From Siculibacillus lacustris (lineage in GTDB: Bacteria; Pseudomonadota; Alphaproteobacteria; Rhizobiales; Ancalomicrobiaceae), in assembly GCF_004328075.1 (NCBI RefSeq), contig NZ_SJFN01000015.1, forward strand, positions 79,457-114,013: a DNA stretch of 34,557 nucleotides, given 5' to 3'. A program made the position numbers and the translations under genes. Below, piece by piece: positions 23,342 through 33,565 of this stretch. The first letter of the stretch is position 1, and every line of letters starts with the position of its first letter. The notes beneath the pieces were generated by a model. That model was not told where the DNA came from. It saw only the letters and a program-made list of their open reading frames with translations, and searched no databases.

Positions 23342-23917
23342 TCAGCGCCGCGCCCGGCTTTCCACCGCCCCATCGAGGAACAAGCCGACGAGATGGGTGA
23401 TCCGTGCCGCCGGGTCGCTCGCTTCGGCGGTCGCCAGCGCGACGGCGGTGATCACGCAGATCAAGTCGTCCATGGACACGTCCGGACGAACGACGCCGGC
23501 GGTCTGTGCGCGATGCAACAGCCGTCGGCCTTGTTCGGTGGTCGCCGCGCATCCCCGGGTCGGGTGTCCGAGAACGGTTCCGAGCGAGGCGGCCAGTCCC
23601 CGATAGACATTGGTGGCCGCCACCAGTTCCTCGATGAAGACGCGCAGCGCACCGACCGGATCGCAACGGCCTTCGCGGGCCCGACCGGCCTCGGCAATGG
23701 CCAGAAGCCGCTCGTCGCACATCGCGGCCAGCAGCGCCTCGCGGGTCGGAAAGCGCCGGTAGAGCGTGCCGATGCCGACTTTCGCCCGCTTTGCCACGTC
23801 GTCGAAGGTGGTGGCCGCACCCTGCTCGGAGAACAGTTCCTCGGCGGCTGCGAGTAGGCGCTCGCGGTTGCGTCGGGCATCGGCTCTCAGGGGCATCTCG
23901 TTCGACGTGCTGGGCAT
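23342..23917 (-). CDS. TetR family repressor
   Basis: The 191-residue product has the TetR N-terminal DNA-binding domain at about 10-65: RRNRERLLAAAEELFSEQG, TTFDDVAKRAKVGIGTLYRR and FPTREALLAAM. The C-terminal ligand domain is divergent, as usual. The ATG at 23917 is chosen; MPLRADARRN seven codons later is an alternative, and both have poor ribosome sites. It is divergent from an NmrA-type oxidoreductase gene with two tandem dyads between, so it most likely represses both genes and is released by a small reactive or aromatic compound. Ligand unknown. Confidence 0.92.
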   Translation of the reverse strand: MPSTSNEMPLRADARRNRERLLAAAEELFSEQGAATTFDDVAKRAKVGIGTLYRRFPTREALLAAMCDERLLAIAEAGRAREGRCDPVGALRVFIEELVAATNVYRGLAASLGTVLGHPTRGCAATTEQGRRLLHRAQTAGVVRPDVSMDDLICVITAVALATAEASDPAARITHLVGLFLDGAVESRARR

Positions 23918-23931
23918 GTTCGGACCACCGC

Positions 23932-23980
23932 TTGAAAAGTGGAGGGTACCTCCGTATATATAGTGGAGCAATCCTCCACT
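23932..23980 (+). promoter_or_regulatory. Promoter with two tandem TetR-type operators
   Basis: On the plus strand TTGAAA (23932-23937), 17 bp, then TATATA (23955-23960) makes a good sigma-70-type promoter for the oxidoreductase gene. Two related dyads lie in tandem 24 bp apart: AGTGGAG-N5-CTCCGTA (23938-23956) and AGTGGAG-N5-CTCCACT (23962-23980, a perfect 7-bp inverted repeat). The first fills the spacer between -35 and -10; the second covers the expected start of transcription. That position is ideal for repression by the divergent TetR protein. Confidence 0.75.
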
Positions 23981-23994
23981 TATGGGAGCCGATC

Positions 23995-24930
23995 ATGGAC
24001 GACAAGAGCGAGACGATGCTGGTCCTGGGCGCGACCGGGCAGCAAGGCGGCGCCGTCGCACGGGCGTCGGCGGCGGATGGCCGGCGCGTTCGGGCCCTGG
24101 TGCGCGACGAGCGGAGCGCCGAGGCGCAGGCTCTGGCGCATCTGGGTATCGAGCTGGTGCCGGGTGATTTCCGCGAGCCTACGTCGCTCGAGAGGGCGAT
24201 GGCCGGTGTCCACGGCGTCTTCGCCGCCCTGCCGAGTTCGGCCGACGCCCAGTATGGGCTTACCGACGAGGACGAGGTGCGGTTCGGCCTCGCCGTGGGC
24301 GATGCCGCGAAACGGGCCGGGGTGCGGCATCTGGTCTACAGCTCGACGATCGGCGCCAACCCCGACATCGGTCTCGGTCACTATGCGAGCAAGTGGCACA
24401 TCGAGCAGTATCTTCGCCGAAGCGGCGTGCCGTTCACCATCGTGCGTCCGGCGCCGTTCATGGAGCTCCTGCTCTATCCGCACTTCGGCCTGCGCCAGGG
24501 CGTCTTGACGTTTTTCGGAGCGCCGGATCAGGTCGTCCAGTTCATCGCCGTTGCGGACATCGGCGCCATCGCGGCGAAGCTGCTCCCCGATCCGACCCAC
24601 CCCCTGGGTGTCACCATGGACATCGCCGGCGATGCCCTCTCGGGCAACGACATCGCGGCAGCGATCAGCCGGGCGACGGGGCGACAGGTGCCGTATCTGC
24701 AGATCCCGATCGAAGCCGCTGCACAGAACCCGATGCTGGCGCGCCTGTTGGAGGCGATGAGCAACGGGAAACTCGACGGGCGGGCGGATCTCCCGTCCCT
24801 GCGGGCCTCGCATCCCGGATTGCTGAGCTTCGATCAGTGGCTCGCGGCCGGTCACGCGGAGGAGATCAGGAAACTTCTGCCCCTTCTTCGGGCCGAGGTC
24901 GGATTCCGATCCGATCGCATCCGACCCTAG
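23995..24930 (+). CDS. NmrA-like NAD(P)-binding oxidoreductase/regulator
   Basis: The 311-residue product has an N-terminal Rossmann motif VLGATGQQGGAVA (about 10-22), then DFREPTSLERAM, HLVYSSTIGAN and HYASKWHIEQYLR. The order fits atypical SDR proteins of the NmrA/HSCARG/YtfG group, which act as NADPH-dependent reductases or as redox sensors. The ATG at 23995 has GGGAG upstream. Codon use looks slightly less GC-biased than neighbouring genes, so this gene and tetR may be a later arrival. The stop codon overlaps that of the convergent VWA-like gene. Confidence 0.9.
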   Translation: MDDKSETMLVLGATGQQGGAVARASAADGRRVRALVRDERSAEAQALAHLGIELVPGDFREPTSLERAMAGVHGVFAALPSSADAQYGLTDEDEVRFGLAVGDAAKRAGVRHLVYSSTIGANPDIGLGHYASKWHIEQYLRRSGVPFTIVRPAPFMELLLYPHFGLRQGVLTFFGAPDQVVQFIAVADIGAIAAKLLPDPTHPLGVTMDIAGDALSGNDIAAAISRATGRQVPYLQIPIEAAAQNPMLARLLEAMSNGKLDGRADLPSLRASHPGLLSFDQWLAAGHAEEIRKLLPLLRAEVGFRSDRIRP

Positions 24931-27002
24931 CGGCCCTCGCGCCACCAGGCGCCGGCGAACAGGCCGAGGAGCGCCGCCACCGCCAGCAGGCCCTGGACCA
25001 GCGGCGTGCGATCGGCGCTCTTCAAGACCGAGGCGCGCGAGGTCGACAGGCCGATCCAGTCGCCGCCGGCCATTGTCGAGCCTGCCGGGCGGGCGAGGAT
25101 GCGCGGTACCGCGAAGCCCGAGCCGTCGTCGAGGCGGCGCACCGCGCCGCCGGTGGCGGCGACCAGCGGCGCGACCTTGGCGGCGGTCGAAAGCACGTCG
25201 GCGAATTCGCGGGGATCGCGCGGGCCGACGTCGGCCAGCGCGGTGAGGGTGCCGTCGGTCGCGCGCCACAGGCCCTGGCGATCGGCCGGGGTGGTGGCGG
25301 TCCAACGGCCGGGTTCGCGTTGGACGAGATCGAGCCGGCGCTCGGCGCCGTCCGGGCCGGTGACGGTGACCGGGGCGACCGAGTCGGCGAGGGTGCGGCG
25401 CTCGATCTCCAGATCGCGGCCGCGGCGGACGAGGCGCAGCGCCTCCTCCTCGAGGTCGGGCTGTTTCATCAGCCAATGGGCGAGGCGGCGCAGCAGCGGC
25501 GCATGGGGGCCGCCGCCGTCGTAGCCGCGGGCCCACAGCCACACCTGATCGGAGGTCAGCAGAGCGACCCGGCCCTTGCCGCGCCGCGCCACGGTGAGCA
25601 GCGGCCGGTCGCCGGTGCCGGTCATCAGGGTCTGCGAATCGGCGGCGGCGGTGAGGCCGGAGAGCCGGAACCAGCGGCTCCAGGCGGGCGGCTCGCTGCC
25701 GGCCCCGGGCAGGTCGCGGGTCACCGGGTGGCGCCGGCCGAGCGCCGAGATCTGCGGCCGGAACGGCTCTTCGAAGCTCTCGCCGGTCGGCTCGCCGGGC
25801 AGGACGTCGCCGAGCGGGGTCGAGAACAGGCTGCCGCGGCCGGCGAGGTCGGGGCCGGCGGCGATCAGCACGGCGCCGCCGTCGCGCACCCAGCGGGCGA
25901 TGTTGTCGAGATAGATCGCCGGTAGGATCGCGCGCTGCTGCCAGCGGTCGAAGACGATCAGGTCGAAGTCGCGGATCTTCTCCTGGAACAATTCGCGGGT
26001 CGGGAAGGCGATCAGCGCCATCTCGTCGACTGGGGTGCCGTCCTGCTTGTCGATCGGCCGCAGGATGGTGAAGTGGACGAGGTCGACGGCGGCGTCGGAC
26101 TTCAAGAGGTTGCGCCAGGTGCGCTCGCCGGGGTGGGGCTCGCCGGAGACCAGCAACACCCGCAGATGTTCGCGGATGCCCTCGACGGTGGCGGTGGCGC
26201 GGTTGTCGAGAGTGGTCAGTTCGCCGGCGAGCGGCTCGGCCTCGATCTCGACGACCACGTCGCCGGCGTGGGGAATCGCGATCGCCACGGTGGTGCGCAC
26301 ACCCGGCCGAACCGACCGGCGCTCGATCACCTCGCCGTCGCGGCGGATGGTGACGGCGACGGCGCGGCCGGCGCCGGCCGGCGTGTCGACGACGCGGAAG
26401 GCGAAGGGCAGGGTCTTGCCGACCAGCCCGAAGCGCGGCGCCTCCAGCATCTCGACCCGGCGGTCGATCTCGTCGGGGCGGCCGGACAGCAGCATATGGA
26501 CCGGCGCGGTGAAACCGAGGGCGGCGGCGTTGGCCGGCACGTCGTGGACCTGACCGTCGGTGATCATCACCGCACCGGCGACCCGGTCGGGCGGCACGTC
26601 GGCGAGCGTCCGGGCGAGGAGCTCGAACAGGCGGGTGCCGTCGCCGTCGACGCTGCCGTGGTCGTCGAACACCGCCTCGCGCAGTTCGATGCCGGGAAGC
26701 GCGCCGATGCGTTCGGCCACCAGCCGCCAGGCGCGTTCGGTGGCGGCGGCGCGGCCGGCGAGGTCCTGACTCGCCGAGCGGTCGGTGACCACCACGGCGA
26801 CGCCGGGCAGGGCGTCGCGGGTCTCGCTGCGCAGCTCCGGCCCGGCCAGGGCGATCACCACCAGGGCCAGCGCCAGGGCGCGGGGGATTGCGCCGCGGCG
26901 GCGGGCGACGAGGCCGGCGACGGCGGCGACCGCGGCGGCGAGGCCGAGGACGGCGAGCCAGACGAGGCCGATCGACGGGGCGAAGGCGAGGCTCCAGGTC
27001 AC
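24927..27002 (-). CDS. VWA-like membrane protein with GATase-like domain
   Basis: The product is 691 residues. Two N-terminal hydrophobic segments (about 12-33 and 41-54) are followed by a VWA-like stretch with a MIDAS-type DxSxS (D74, S76, S78 in TDRSAS) and AVMITDGQVHD. The middle has a class-I-amidotransferase-like fold (DLIVFDRWQQRA, ARWVRDGGAVLIAAGPD). A last membrane helix sits near the C-terminus. The GTG at 27002 has AGAGGG upstream and lies 13 bp after the DUF4159 gene. The family travels with moxR/DUF58 genes and is thought to work with the MoxR ATPase at the membrane; the exact role is unknown. Confidence 0.85.
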   Translation of the reverse strand: MTWSLAFAPSIGLVWLAVLGLAAAVAAVAGLVARRRGAIPRALALALVVIALAGPELRSETRDALPGVAVVVTDRSASQDLAGRAAATERAWRLVAERIGALPGIELREAVFDDHGSVDGDGTRLFELLARTLADVPPDRVAGAVMITDGQVHDVPANAAALGFTAPVHMLLSGRPDEIDRRVEMLEAPRFGLVGKTLPFAFRVVDTPAGAGRAVAVTIRRDGEVIERRSVRPGVRTTVAIAIPHAGDVVVEIEAEPLAGELTTLDNRATATVEGIREHLRVLLVSGEPHPGERTWRNLLKSDAAVDLVHFTILRPIDKQDGTPVDEMALIAFPTRELFQEKIRDFDLIVFDRWQQRAILPAIYLDNIARWVRDGGAVLIAAGPDLAGRGSLFSTPLGDVLPGEPTGESFEEPFRPQISALGRRHPVTRDLPGAGSEPPAWSRWFRLSGLTAAADSQTLMTGTGDRPLLTVARRGKGRVALLTSDQVWLWARGYDGGGPHAPLLRRLAHWLMKQPDLEEEALRLVRRGRDLEIERRTLADSVAPVTVTGPDGAERRLDLVQREPGRWTATTPADRQGLWRATDGTLTALADVGPRDPREFADVLSTAAKVAPLVAATGGAVRRLDDGSGFAVPRILARPAGSTMAGGDWIGLSTSRASVLKSADRTPLVQGLLAVAALLGLFAGAWWREGR

Positions 27003-27015
27003 GTGCGGATCCCTC

Positions 27016-29811
27016 TCATCGGCCGAGCCGTTGCAGGAGGGTCGGGACGTGGACCTGATCGGCCTTGTAGTTGCCGGTGATCGCATACATCACGATGTTG
27101 ATGCCGACCCGCATCGCCATTTCGCGGGCCTTGGGGTCGGCGCTCTGGACCGGCAGCAGCGGGTCGCCGCCGTCGTCCTCGGCCCAGGCGCCGATCCAGT
27201 CGGCACCGGTGATCAGGATCGACGAGACGCCGTCGCCGGCCCGCAGCGGCCGCGGCGCGCCGTCGCCCTCGACGCCGCCGGAGGCCTCGACCCAGGGGCG
27301 ACCGCCGTCGAAACGGCCGGGGAGGTCGCGCAGCAGGAAGAACGTGCGGCCGAGGACGTGGTCGACCGGCAAGGGCTCGAGCTCGGGCAGATCGAGGCGC
27401 GACAACAGGGCGCGCAAGGCCTCGCCGGCCGGCGTGGCACGGGCGCGGCCGGGGGCGGCGCCGTCGACCGCGTCACGGGTGTCGAAGACCACGAGGCCGC
27501 CGTTCTTCATGTAGGCGTCGACGCGGCCGAGGACGCGGGCGTCGGGGATCGCCACGCCCGGGGCGATCGGCCAATAGAGGATGGGGAAGAAGGCCAGTTC
27601 GTCGCGCGCCGGATCGACGCCGACCGGCTCGCCGGGCTCGAGGGCGGTGCGTTCGCCGAGCGCCCGGCTGAGGGCGACGAGGCCGCGGCGGGCGACGTCG
27701 TCGGTCTCGGAATCGCCGGTGACCACATAGGCGAGGCGCGTCGAGGTGGCGGCGGCGCGGGCGAAGGCATCGGCGTCGGCGGCCTGGGCGCGATCGGGCG
27801 TCGCGAGAAGCGCGGCGGCGAGGAAGAGAGCGACGAGGCCGTGCACCGGGGCCCGGCGGGGCCGGTGCAGACGCGGGGCGAGCGCAATGGCGGCGTCGAG
27901 GAGGGCGAGGAGCAGCGCCGCGACCAGCAGGGCCGGAGCGAGATCGCGGCTCTCGTCGGCGCGGCGGACGGTGGCGGTGAAGCCGGCGACCGCGTCGAGC
28001 GGGGCGAGCCGGTCGCCGAGGCGGAAGGTCGGCAGCGACACGAAGGCGAGATCGTCGCCGTAGAGGCCGGGCGGATGGCTGCGGTCGGGCTTCGGCAGGG
28101 CGCCGCCGGTGCGCTCCAGCGGTCGCGCCTCGGCGCTCGGGGCGCCGAGCTGGCCGGCGCCGTCGAGCAGTCGCCACGGCGGCAGCGCCGCGCCGCTGGA
28201 GGTCGAAGCGCCGCCGACCGCCAGGGCGGTGATCCGGCGCAGCATCTCGACGAAGGTGCCGGACAGGGCGAGGTTCGACCACGAGGTGTCGGCGCCGACG
28301 TGGAACAGCACCACCCGTCCCTCGCCGAGGCGCTGGGCGGTGACCAGCGGCGTGCCGTCGTCGAGGCTCGCCCAGGTGCGCTCGGCGAGCTCCGGGCCGG
28401 GCTCGGCGAGGATCTGGCGGGCGACGCGGACGTCGCCGGGCACCGCGAGGCCGGCGAAGGGGCCGGTGGCGGCGAAGGGGCCGAGGCCGTGCGGTTCGCT
28501 CCACGACAGGGCGCCGCCGAAGCTGCGTTCGCCCTGGCGCAGGGCGACCGGCAACAGCGGATCGGGCCCGCGCGCCGCGGCGAGGCGGGGTCCGGCGAAG
28601 CGCACCAGCACGCCGCCGCGCTTCACCCAGGCTTCGATCCGGGCGGCGACCTCGCCGGTGAGGCCGCCGAGATCGGCGGCGATCAGCACCGACAGGCCGG
28701 GCTCGAGCAGTTCGGTGACCGCCGGGGCGAGCTCGCCGGCGCGCGGCCGGCGCAGGTCGGCGAAGGGGATGAGCGCCGCCTCGAGATAGTGCTCGGGGGT
28801 CAGCAGCGGCTGGGCGCGATCGCTGCCCGAGCCGCCGATCAGGCCGACGGTGCGCCGCCGCGAACTCTCGTCGAGGAGACGGACGCCGCCGGCGCCGGTC
28901 GGCTCGACCACTTCGACCCGGGCGATCTCGTCGAGCACGGCGCGCGGCAGGGCGAAACGGGCGGTCGCGGCGGTCGATCCGGGGGCGAAGGGGGCGGCGA
29001 CCTCGGCGAGGACGCGGCCGCGGCGATCGAGGGCGCGCAGGGCGACGGTCGCCGCGCTCTCGGTCGCGGCGCGGACGAGGCGCAGGGCGAGGGCATCGGT
29101 ACTCGGCTCCAGATCGGCGATCGCCACGGTGTCGAGCCGGGCCGGGCGCGACAGGCGGCGGACCGCGTCGGGGGTGAGGCGGGCGAGGCCTTCGGCGAAG
29201 CCGGCGCTGCTGCCGGCAGGGTCGAGATCGGCGCCGTGGGTCAGCCACACCACCGCTCCCGGCTGGGCGCGGGCCGCCGCCGCGGCGAGGCCGGCGAGGA
29301 GGGCGGGACGGTCGTCGGGCAGCGCGCGGGGGCCGAGCACCGCGAGGCGGCGGGCGGCGTCTTCGGGCGGTTGCGGGTCGAAGTCCTGGGCGGCGCCCTC
29401 GACGGTGCCGACCAGGGTGGTCGGGCGGCCGGTGCGGGCGGCGTCGGCGAGGATCCGCTCGGCGGCGCGGCGCTGTTCCTCCCAGCCGGCGGCGGCCGGC
29501 CAGCCGTCGTCGACGATCAGCCACAGCGGCCCGCTGCCGAGCGCGGGCTCGGGGTCGGGGCGCCATTCGGGACGAGCCAGCGCGGCGATCAGCAGGGCGG
29601 CGAGGGTCAGGCGCAGCAGCGTCAGCCACCACGGGGTGTGGGCCGGGGTGCGGTCGGCGGGATCGAGATCGGCGAGCAGCGCGGTCGGCGGGAAGACCAC
29701 CCGGCGCGGCCGCGGCGGCGTCAGCCGCAACAGCCACCAGATCGCCGGCAGGGCGAGGAGGGCGGCGAGCGCCAGCGGCGAGCCGAAGATCAGCGAGGCG
29801 AGCGCGCTCAT
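27016..29811 (-). CDS. BatA-like/DUF4159 membrane protein
   Basis: The product is 931 residues. The N-terminal ~85 residues match the aerotolerance-regulator (BatA-type) membrane domain: a helix at 9-28, FPPTALLADL, a second helix at about 61-78. A long periplasm-like middle follows, with a GATase-like stretch (LSVLIAADLGG, EAWVKRGGVLVRFAGP). After another hydrophobic segment, the last ~210 residues are DUF4159, with FFPILYWPIAPGV and YMKNGGLVVFDTRD. The ATG at 29811 overlaps the DUF58 stop (ATGA). The length is typical of this alphaproteobacterial family. The function is unknown beyond the association with MoxR. Confidence 0.9.
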   Translation of the reverse strand: MSALASLIFGSPLALAALLALPAIWWLLRLTPPRPRRVVFPPTALLADLDPADRTPAHTPWWLTLLRLTLAALLIAALARPEWRPDPEPALGSGPLWLIVDDGWPAAAGWEEQRRAAERILADAARTGRPTTLVGTVEGAAQDFDPQPPEDAARRLAVLGPRALPDDRPALLAGLAAAAARAQPGAVVWLTHGADLDPAGSSAGFAEGLARLTPDAVRRLSRPARLDTVAIADLEPSTDALALRLVRAATESAATVALRALDRRGRVLAEVAAPFAPGSTAATARFALPRAVLDEIARVEVVEPTGAGGVRLLDESSRRRTVGLIGGSGSDRAQPLLTPEHYLEAALIPFADLRRPRAGELAPAVTELLEPGLSVLIAADLGGLTGEVAARIEAWVKRGGVLVRFAGPRLAAARGPDPLLPVALRQGERSFGGALSWSEPHGLGPFAATGPFAGLAVPGDVRVARQILAEPGPELAERTWASLDDGTPLVTAQRLGEGRVVLFHVGADTSWSNLALSGTFVEMLRRITALAVGGASTSSGAALPPWRLLDGAGQLGAPSAEARPLERTGGALPKPDRSHPPGLYGDDLAFVSLPTFRLGDRLAPLDAVAGFTATVRRADESRDLAPALLVAALLLALLDAAIALAPRLHRPRRAPVHGLVALFLAAALLATPDRAQAADADAFARAAATSTRLAYVVTGDSETDDVARRGLVALSRALGERTALEPGEPVGVDPARDELAFFPILYWPIAPGVAIPDARVLGRVDAYMKNGGLVVFDTRDAVDGAAPGRARATPAGEALRALLSRLDLPELEPLPVDHVLGRTFFLLRDLPGRFDGGRPWVEASGGVEGDGAPRPLRAGDGVSSILITGADWIGAWAEDDGGDPLLPVQSADPKAREMAMRVGINIVMYAITGNYKADQVHVPTLLQRLGR

Positions 29812-30776
29812 GGTTCGCCCTCGCGATCGCCGGCCCGCGGCGGGGCGACGCCGTGGCGGGCGCCGCCGAGCGCGGCATGAACGGCGAGCAGGGCCTCGGC
29901 GGCGCTGCGGTCGGTGCGATGGGTGACCAGGGTGCGGCGACCGCCGCGGGCGAGGTCGGCGAGCGCCGCGCCGTGACGGCGCCAACGCGCCTCCCAGGCG
30001 CCGGCGAGATCCTCGACGCGCGGCAGGCGCAGGCGGTCGCCGCTCTCGGGGTCCTCGAACTCGACCTCGCCGGCGAAGGGCAGCAGCGCCTCGGCGGGAT
30101 CGACGATGCGCACCAGATGGAGCCGGGCGCCGGTCGCGGCCAGCGCCGCCAGCCGGGTCTCCAGCCGTTCCGGTGGCTCCAGGAAGTCGCCGATCACCAC
30201 CACTTCCGCCAAGGGGGCGATCGGGCCGGGGTCGGGCACCGCGTCGGCCGGACCCGAGCGCACCAGGGCGACGGCGAGGCGTTCGGCGGCGTGGCGGTCG
30301 GGGCGGGGGGCGAGCCGTCCGGGCACGCCGATGCGTTCGCCGGCCCGTCCGAGCAGGTCGGCCAGCGCCAGGGCCAGGACCACCGCGCGGTCGCGTTTGG
30401 AGACCGCGGCGAGGTGCGAGCGGTACGCCATCGACGGGGTCAGGTCGGGGGCCAGCCAGACGGTGTGGGCGGCCTCCCATTCGCGTTCGCGCACGTGCAG
30501 GACGTCGTCGCGGGCCGAACGGCGCCAGTCGACGGCCGCCGCCGACTCGCCCGAGCCGAGGGGGCGGAACTGCCAGAAGCCCTGACCGGAACCGGCGCGG
30601 CGGCGGCCGTGCCAGCCGGAGGCGACGGTGGCGGCGACCCGGCTCGCTTCGACCAGCAGATCGGGCAGCACCGCGGCGAGATCGCGGGCATCGACCAGCG
30701 ACCGGAACGCCTCCGGCGCGTGACCCTGACCGATCGGATGGGACGTCGGGGACGCCAAAGCGGTTCGACCCTCCAC
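29808..30776 (-). CDS. DUF58 domain protein
   Basis: The product is 322 residues. The DUF58 signature region FRPLGSGESAAAVDWRRSAR is present (about 70-90), followed by a VWA-like stretch (HTVWLAPDLTPSM, with DLTPS in place of a canonical DxSxS) and VVVIGDFLEPPE. DUF58 proteins are commonly encoded beside MoxR ATPases and are thought to be their partners. A GTG at 30776, 8 bp after the moxR stop, is used as start but lacks a clear ribosome site; an in-frame TTG six codons later sits behind GGAGGG and is an alternative. It overlaps the DUF4159 gene by 4 bp. Confidence 0.9.
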   Translation of the reverse strand: MEGRTALASPTSHPIGQGHAPEAFRSLVDARDLAAVLPDLLVEASRVAATVASGWHGRRRAGSGQGFWQFRPLGSGESAAAVDWRRSARDDVLHVREREWEAAHTVWLAPDLTPSMAYRSHLAAVSKRDRAVVLALALADLLGRAGERIGVPGRLAPRPDRHAAERLAVALVRSGPADAVPDPGPIAPLAEVVVIGDFLEPPERLETRLAALAATGARLHLVRIVDPAEALLPFAGEVEFEDPESGDRLRLPRVEDLAGAWEARWRRHGAALADLARGGRRTLVTHRTDRSAAEALLAVHAALGGARHGVAPPRAGDREGEP

Positions 30777-30784
30777 GGGACGGT

Positions 30785-31792
<1,008 letters not shown>

Positions 31793-31962
31793 GAGCTCGT
31801 CTTCACACCTTGCTGCGATCCCCGCGTCCGGCGGTCGCCGGGACGGGATTCTCTTTCGTCGCTTCGAAGAGTTTGACAGGATCGCCGCTGCGGCGCATCC
31901 CGAAAGCGTGCGATCCTCGCATCGACTGCGTCGCTGCGCGACATTTCGGACGGACCCGGGCG

Positions 31963-32583
31963 ATGACCAACACCGACGATTCGAGGGGGAGAGGCCAGCC
32001 GGGCGGCGATCTCGCCGGGCTTTCGGCGCGGTTCGGGCGGATCCCGACGGGCCGTGGACCGGCGCCGGTCGACGATTGGCATCCGCCGTTCTGCGGCGAC
32101 ATCGACATGCGGATCGACGCCGAGGGGGTGTGGAGCTACGGCGGCACGCCGATCGGCCGCGAAGCGATGGTCAAGCTGTTCGCCTCGATCCTGCGCCGCG
32201 AACCCGACGGCCGCACCGTGCTGGTGACGCCGGTCGAGATGTGCGCCATCCGGGTCGACGATGTGCCCTTCGTGGCGGTGGAGATGAAGGTCGAGGGCGG
32301 CGGCGTCGACCAGCGGCTGGTGTTCCGCACCAACGTCGACGACGTGGTGACCGCCGACGCCGCCCATCCGCTGCGCTTCTCCGTCGATCCGCGCAATCAC
32401 GGCCTGAAACCCTATCTGACGGTGCGCGGCGGGCTCGAGGCGCGGCTCGCCCGACCGGTGCTCTACGATCTGGTGGAACTCGGCGACGAGGCCTCGGTCG
32501 ACGGGCACCGCTGGTTCGGGGTGTGGAGCGGCGGTCGCTTCTGGCCGATCCTGCCGGTCGCCGACATCGAGGCGGTGGCATGA
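31963..32583 (+). CDS. DUF1285 family protein
   Basis: The product is 206 residues. It has the DUF1285 pattern: [20 protein letters not shown], then [20 protein letters not shown] and [18 protein letters not shown], and a C-terminal stretch with [27 protein letters not shown] and [11 protein letters not shown]. No export signal is seen. The frame is open upstream, but the ATG at 31963 precedes the recognisable domain; the ribosome site is poor. A TTGACA at 31873-31878 might be a -35 but no good -10 follows. It overlaps the Nudix gene by 4 bp. The function is unknown. Confidence 0.88.
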   Translation: MTNTDDSRGRGQPGGDLAGLSARFGRIPTGRGPAPVDDWHPPFCGDIDMRIDAEGVWSYGGTPIGREAMVKLFASILRREPDGRTVLVTPVEMCAIRVDDVPFVAVEMKVEGGGVDQRLVFRTNVDDVVTADAAHPLRFSVDPRNHGLKPYLTVRGGLEARLARPVLYDLVELGDEASVDGHRWFGVWSGGRFWPILPVADIEAVA

Positions 32584-33305
32584 ATTCGGCGATCGGCGGC
32601 GCGAACCGGGGCGCCGGCCCGCGGCCGGACTTCGACGTCGAGACCTTCCTCGATCTCGCCCGCCCGCATCTCGTCACCGATCCGTCCCGCTTGCCGCTGC
32701 TGCCGGCCTTCGGCGACGGCTCGCTCGACCCGACGCTTTCGCCGCCGCGCAGCGGCTTGCGCGATGCCGCGGTGCTGGTGCCGGTGGTCGCCCATCCGGG
32801 CGAGGCGGGGGTGATCCTGACCCTGCGCACCGCCCATCTCGCCGCCCATGCCGGTCAGGTGGCGTTTCCCGGCGGCAAGATCGATCCCGAGGATACCGAC
32901 GCGATCGCCACGGCGCTGCGCGAGGCGCAGGAGGAGATCGGCCTCGATCCGGTCCATGTCGTGCCGATCGGCTGTTTCGCGCCCTACGCCAGCAACAGCG
33001 GCTACCGCATCGTGCCGGTGCTCGGGGTGGTGCGGCCGGGGCTGACCCTCGAACCCAATCCCGACGAGGTCGCAGGCGTGTTCGAGGTGCCGCTGTCGTT
33101 CCTGATGGACGGCGGCAATCACCGCGTCTCCCACCGCGAGTGGCAGGGGCGACGACGATACTTCTATGAAATGCCGTTCGGCGAGCGCCATATCTGGGGG
33201 GTGACCGCGGGGATCATCCGGCAGATCTTCGAACGGACCTACGGCGTCGGCGCCCCGCCGGCTCCGGGGACGCCGGAACGGTCGGTCAACGGGAGCGAAC
33301 CATGA
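32580..33305 (+). CDS. Nudix hydrolase, CoA pyrophosphatase type (NudL-like)
   Basis: The 241-residue product has GQVAFPGGKIDPED leading into a Nudix box ending LREAQEEIGLD (about 98-123). The GQVAFPGG start and the following RIVPVLGVV and PNPDEVAGVFEVPLSFL resemble the NudL/YeaB group that cleaves CoA to phosphopantetheine and 3',5'-ADP. The start ATG at 32580 overlaps the DUF1285 stop (ATGA), and its own stop overlaps the DUF6111 gene, so translation is coupled. Confidence 0.92.
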   Translation: MNSAIGGANRGAGPRPDFDVETFLDLARPHLVTDPSRLPLLPAFGDGSLDPTLSPPRSGLRDAAVLVPVVAHPGEAGVILTLRTAHLAAHAGQVAFPGGKIDPEDTDAIATALREAQEEIGLDPVHVVPIGCFAPYASNSGYRIVPVLGVVRPGLTLEPNPDEVAGVFEVPLSFLMDGGNHRVSHREWQGRRRYFYEMPFGERHIWGVTAGIIRQIFERTYGVGAPPAPGTPERSVNGSEP

Positions 33306-33565
33306 TCCGGCTGGCGGCGATCGAGATCGCGCTGTTCCTCTCCCCCTTCCTGGTGTTCGCGCTGATCCTGGCGGCACGCCGGCGGACCCTGTCGACCGAA
33401 CTGTTCCGGTCCGAGGCACCGATCGTCGGGCTGTCGATCGTCGGTCTGATTCTGGTGGCGGCGGCGATGCTCGGGCTGGTGGCCTTCGGCGGCGGCAAGC
33501 CCGAGGGCGTCTATGTGCCCGACCGGTTCGAGAACGGCGTGCTGATTCCGGGGCAGTTCCGGTGA
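33302..33565 (+). CDS. DUF6111 small membrane protein
   Basis: The product is 87 residues with two hydrophobic segments (about 5-24 and 41-62) separated by a basic loop (AARRRTLSTE). The C-terminal tail contains YVPDRFENGVLIPGQFR. Small two-helix proteins of this kind at this position, between the CoA-pyrophosphatase and CCA enzyme genes, match DUF6111 of Hyphomicrobiales. It overlaps both neighbours by 4 bp. The function is unknown. Confidence 0.85.
   Translation: MIRLAAIEIALFLSPFLVFALILAARRRTLSTELFRSEAPIVGLSIVGLILVAAAMLGLVAFGGGKPEGVYVPDRFENGVLIPGQFR

Noticed and set aside
26785-29880. 1031-codon plus-strand frame over the DUF4159 gene
   Set aside because: It is Gly/Ala/Arg/Gln low complexity and antisense to recognisable membrane protein domains; a high-GC shadow frame.
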